Origin: Roseovarius sp. W115
GTDB lineage: Bacteria > Pseudomonadota > Alphaproteobacteria > Rhodobacterales > Rhodobacteraceae
Length of the DNA: 64,000 nucleotides
Direction of reading: 5' to 3'
NCBI RefSeq assembly: GCF_032842945.2
Contig: NZ_CP146606.1
Coordinates: 310,001-374,000 of the forward strand
Below the pieces are notes generated by a model. That model had not been told where the DNA came from, made no database searches, and saw only the letters and a program-made list of their open reading frames with translations. Below, in pieces: positions 62,390 to 64,000 of this stretch; position 1 is the stretch's first letter, and every line of letters begins with the position of its first letter. The position numbers were made by a program, and so were the translations under genes.

Positions 62390-63214
62390 TTATACCGTCG
62401 CGCCGCCGTTGCGCTCGGCGTGCCAGGCCTGTGTCAGGCGCGGGGTTTCCTCGTTAGGTACCAACGCCAAAGCGTGGCCCTCAACGCCGACGGTGAGCAC
62501 GATCGTCCGTGCATTCGCCAAGGGCACCATCAGGCATTGCGGCTCATCAAGGTTCAGACGCCGTGCATGTCCCCGCGCGCTTTGGCCGGTCTGGAAATTG
62601 CGATGAAACTCTTGCAGAAGCTCGACCTCGCCTTGCGATCCAGTTGTGGCATAGTTTGTCAAATCCGAGTTGGTCTTCACAAAAGCCTTGGCAACACCTT
62701 GTATTGCATCAAGAAACCCAACCTCTTCCACAACGGGCAGCAACCTGAAATCTGCGATACCAGCCGCATCTGCAAGACTCTGGCAAGAGCAAGACATGTT
62801 AAAGCTTGTCCCAGCTGGAAGGCGCCGTGGGCGCAAAATGCGCGCCTCCTGACTTGTTTCAAAAGCCTGCGTCAGGATCTGAGCAAATTGCTGCGCCATA
62901 TCCTGGCTGTCTTCGGCCTGCACCATCGGGGTTTCATCAATATCATGATCAAATCGAATAGCGGCCAAACGGCGGTTGGACACGCTGAGCCGCATGGTCC
63001 CAAAGACCTGGCATTCGATGATAATTTCGCGTGGCAGGATCGTTTCATCAATTTCACGCAGCACTGCACAGAGAAGATCATGTTTGCCTGTGCCAGCGGC
63101 TATTGGCGCGCCATAGATCAACCGCTCTGGCCGCGCCAAGCGCCTGAGGGCCCGGTCTAGTCCGGGCCTTTCCTTGGGTATGATCTCTGCATTTGCCACC
63201 TGGGTCGCCATCAC
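62390..63214 (-). CDS. Uncharacterised protein (274 residues)
   Basis: No family recognised. The sequence is soluble, mixed alpha/beta, without signal peptide or membrane segment (REIIIECQVFGTMRLSVSNR, LMVPLANARTIVLTVGVEGH). A CSCQ motif is near the middle. It begins with two ATG codons overlapping the stop of the preceding small gene, so it is coupled to it. It lies 91 bp upstream of the RegA-like gene on the same strand. Confidence 0.65.
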   Translation of the reverse strand: MMATQVANAEIIPKERPGLDRALRRLARPERLIYGAPIAAGTGKHDLLCAVLREIDETILPREIIIECQVFGTMRLSVSNRRLAAIRFDHDIDETPMVQAEDSQDMAQQFAQILTQAFETSQEARILRPRRLPAGTSFNMSCSCQSLADAAGIADFRLLPVVEEVGFLDAIQGVAKAFVKTNSDLTNYATTGSQGEVELLQEFHRNFQTGQSARGHARRLNLDEPQCLMVPLANARTIVLTVGVEGHALALVPNEETPRLTQAWHAERNGGATV

Positions 63215-63597
63215 TGTACTGCCGAGATTTTTTGCAAAGCACGATGCGCTGCAGAAAAGAGTTTCGGTGCTGCATCTGGATCATCGGTCACCAAACACAA
63301 AAACTCTGACTGAGAGCTGTCAGAGCGCACAAACACCATGGTCTCACCCTTGGCGAGAATAGCAGCCTCATTGAGCGTTGCGCATTCACCTTTTTCAAGT
63401 CCCGGTACATCCCATGTGGCGTCCAATAACTCAAAGCAGCTGGCAGCGTGGTCGCACAGCGCGTCCAGGTATTCCCGGCGAATCCCCTGACGGTGGCTGG
63501 CGCGCAGGATCAGACGCGCGGAGGTGTCGCCAAAGGCCGCCACGGAACATCCCGCGACCGACTTGCGTCCTGCGTCCAATACCTGCTCAATATTCAT
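63211..63597 (-). CDS. Uncharacterised small protein (128 residues)
   Basis: A soluble protein starting MNIEQVLDAGRKSVAGCSVA and containing FGDTSARLILRASHRQGIRR and GETMVFVRSDSSQSEFLCLV. The pattern of an N-terminal helix and alternating strands faintly recalls Roadblock/LC7-type regulators, but I do not claim it. GGTGGGA precedes the ATG at 63597. It overlaps the next gene by 4 bp. Confidence 0.6.
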   Translation of the reverse strand: MNIEQVLDAGRKSVAGCSVAAFGDTSARLILRASHRQGIRREYLDALCDHAASCFELLDATWDVPGLEKGECATLNEAAILAKGETMVFVRSDSSQSEFLCLVTDDPDAAPKLFSAAHRALQKISAVQ

Positions 63598-63650
63598 TCC
63601 CACCACTCCATCATCAGCAGACCCTCTGCCTTTGGGTATGCCCTACACGT

Positions 63651-64000
63651 TCAGGCACCGGCATTTTTCACTTCAAGATAGTCCAACTCGACCTCGCCCG
63701 CAGGTGGACGCGCCCGAGACGCACCATCCTTGGATTTGGCCCGAGACACGCGCTTGGGGATGATCCGCTCGGCGTCTTCCACCGGCTCGATCTCGGTCAG
63801 CCCGTCCTCATCGGCCTCAGACGCTTCTTGTGTCTCACCGGACATGTCACGCGCCATCAGATCCTCGATCAGATATTCGCAAAACGCTGCGGCCCCGCTT
63901 TGAATCCAGGCATCCTTGTCCTCAGCTTCGGTGGCATCAAGCAACGATAGAGGAAACACAGCGTCAAACTGTCCTTCGGTTTCCTTGCCAACCCGCGACA
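63651..64000 (-). CDS. Uncharacterised protein, C-terminal part
   Basis: The frame is open to the right edge, so the start is probably outside. The visible 115 residues contain an acidic stretch (SGETQEASEADEDGLTEIEP), then a basic RVSRAKSKDGASRARPP segment and an end VELDYLEVKNAGA. It belongs to the same minus-strand run as the two small unknown genes. No family recognised. Confidence 0.5.
   Translation of the reverse strand, partial: SRVGKETEGQFDAVFPLSLLDATEAEDKDAWIQSGAAAFCEYLIEDLMARDMSGETQEASEADEDGLTEIEPVEDAERIIPKRVSRAKSKDGASRARPPAGEVELDYLEVKNAGA

Noticed and set aside
1..64000. CRISPR arrays, prophage or toxin-antitoxin systems
   Set aside because: No regularly spaced repeats, phage structural genes or recognisable toxin-antitoxin pairs were seen on either strand.

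Overview
The window looks like the chromosome of a marine alphaproteobacterium of the Roseobacter group (Rhodobacterales). The grounds are the gene content: TRAP and peptide ABC uptake systems, a complete beta-hydroxyaspartate cycle cluster, a PrrA/RegA-type response regulator, TamA/TamB and a compact chemotaxis locus. Base composition is moderately high GC, and many genes overlap by ATGA or TGATG. No rRNA, CRISPR array, prophage or replication origin was seen. One tRNA (Gly-TCC) and one IS3-family element are present.

Left part (1-7.6 kb). A + strand run holds the 3' end of a molybdenum hydroxylase large subunit, an AbrB-type membrane protein, a short-chain dehydrogenase and a small cupin. 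It converges on an FAD amine oxidase-like gene. Beyond tRNA-Gly lies an IS3-family element (5004-6321) wedged between two unrelated gene remnants, a histidine kinase C-terminus and an RND efflux pump C-terminus. The flanks show no target duplication, which points to IS-mediated deletion or rearrangement.

Middle-left (8-24.9 kb). An XRE regulator diverges from an orphan Tat-exported peptide-binding protein and an MlrC/M81 protein. A three-gene glycan module follows (DUF354, GT2, GT-C), then a vanadium-dependent haloperoxidase broken by a frameshift, and the tamA-tamB outer-membrane assembly pair.

Middle (25-43 kb) is devoted to uptake and catabolism. It holds a SAF-domain oxidoreductase and a LysR regulator diverging from a cysteate lyase/D-cysteine desulfhydrase family gene. 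After the lyase come a ProXVW-like ABC importer with an unusual permease and a hydrolase. Next are a TAXI-TRAP system with a universal stress protein, and a complete peptide ABC importer whose double-ATPase gene is also frameshifted.

Chemotaxis locus (43.1-52.3 kb). A minus operon (STAS, cheY, cheA, cheW, cheR, cheY and a small helical protein) diverges from a plus operon (cheB, cheD, mcp, pilZ). CheB has a degenerate receiver domain, apparently interrupted by another frameshift.

Right part (52.5-64 kb). A complete bhcRABCD cluster should convert glyoxylate plus glycine via beta-hydroxyaspartate and iminosuccinate to aspartate and oxaloacetate. It ends in a strong terminator that abuts the start codon of a photolyase/cryptochrome gene. 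A minus-strand group follows: an ABC1/UbiB-like kinase, a DCC-family thiol protein, a RegA-like response regulator behind a perfect 20-bp palindrome, and three uncharacterised proteins.

At least two good gene frames (haloperoxidase, peptide ATPase) are broken at G6 runs that one more G would repair. Two chemotaxis genes show similar single-base breaks. Sequencing error is the simplest explanation, but phase variation is not excluded.
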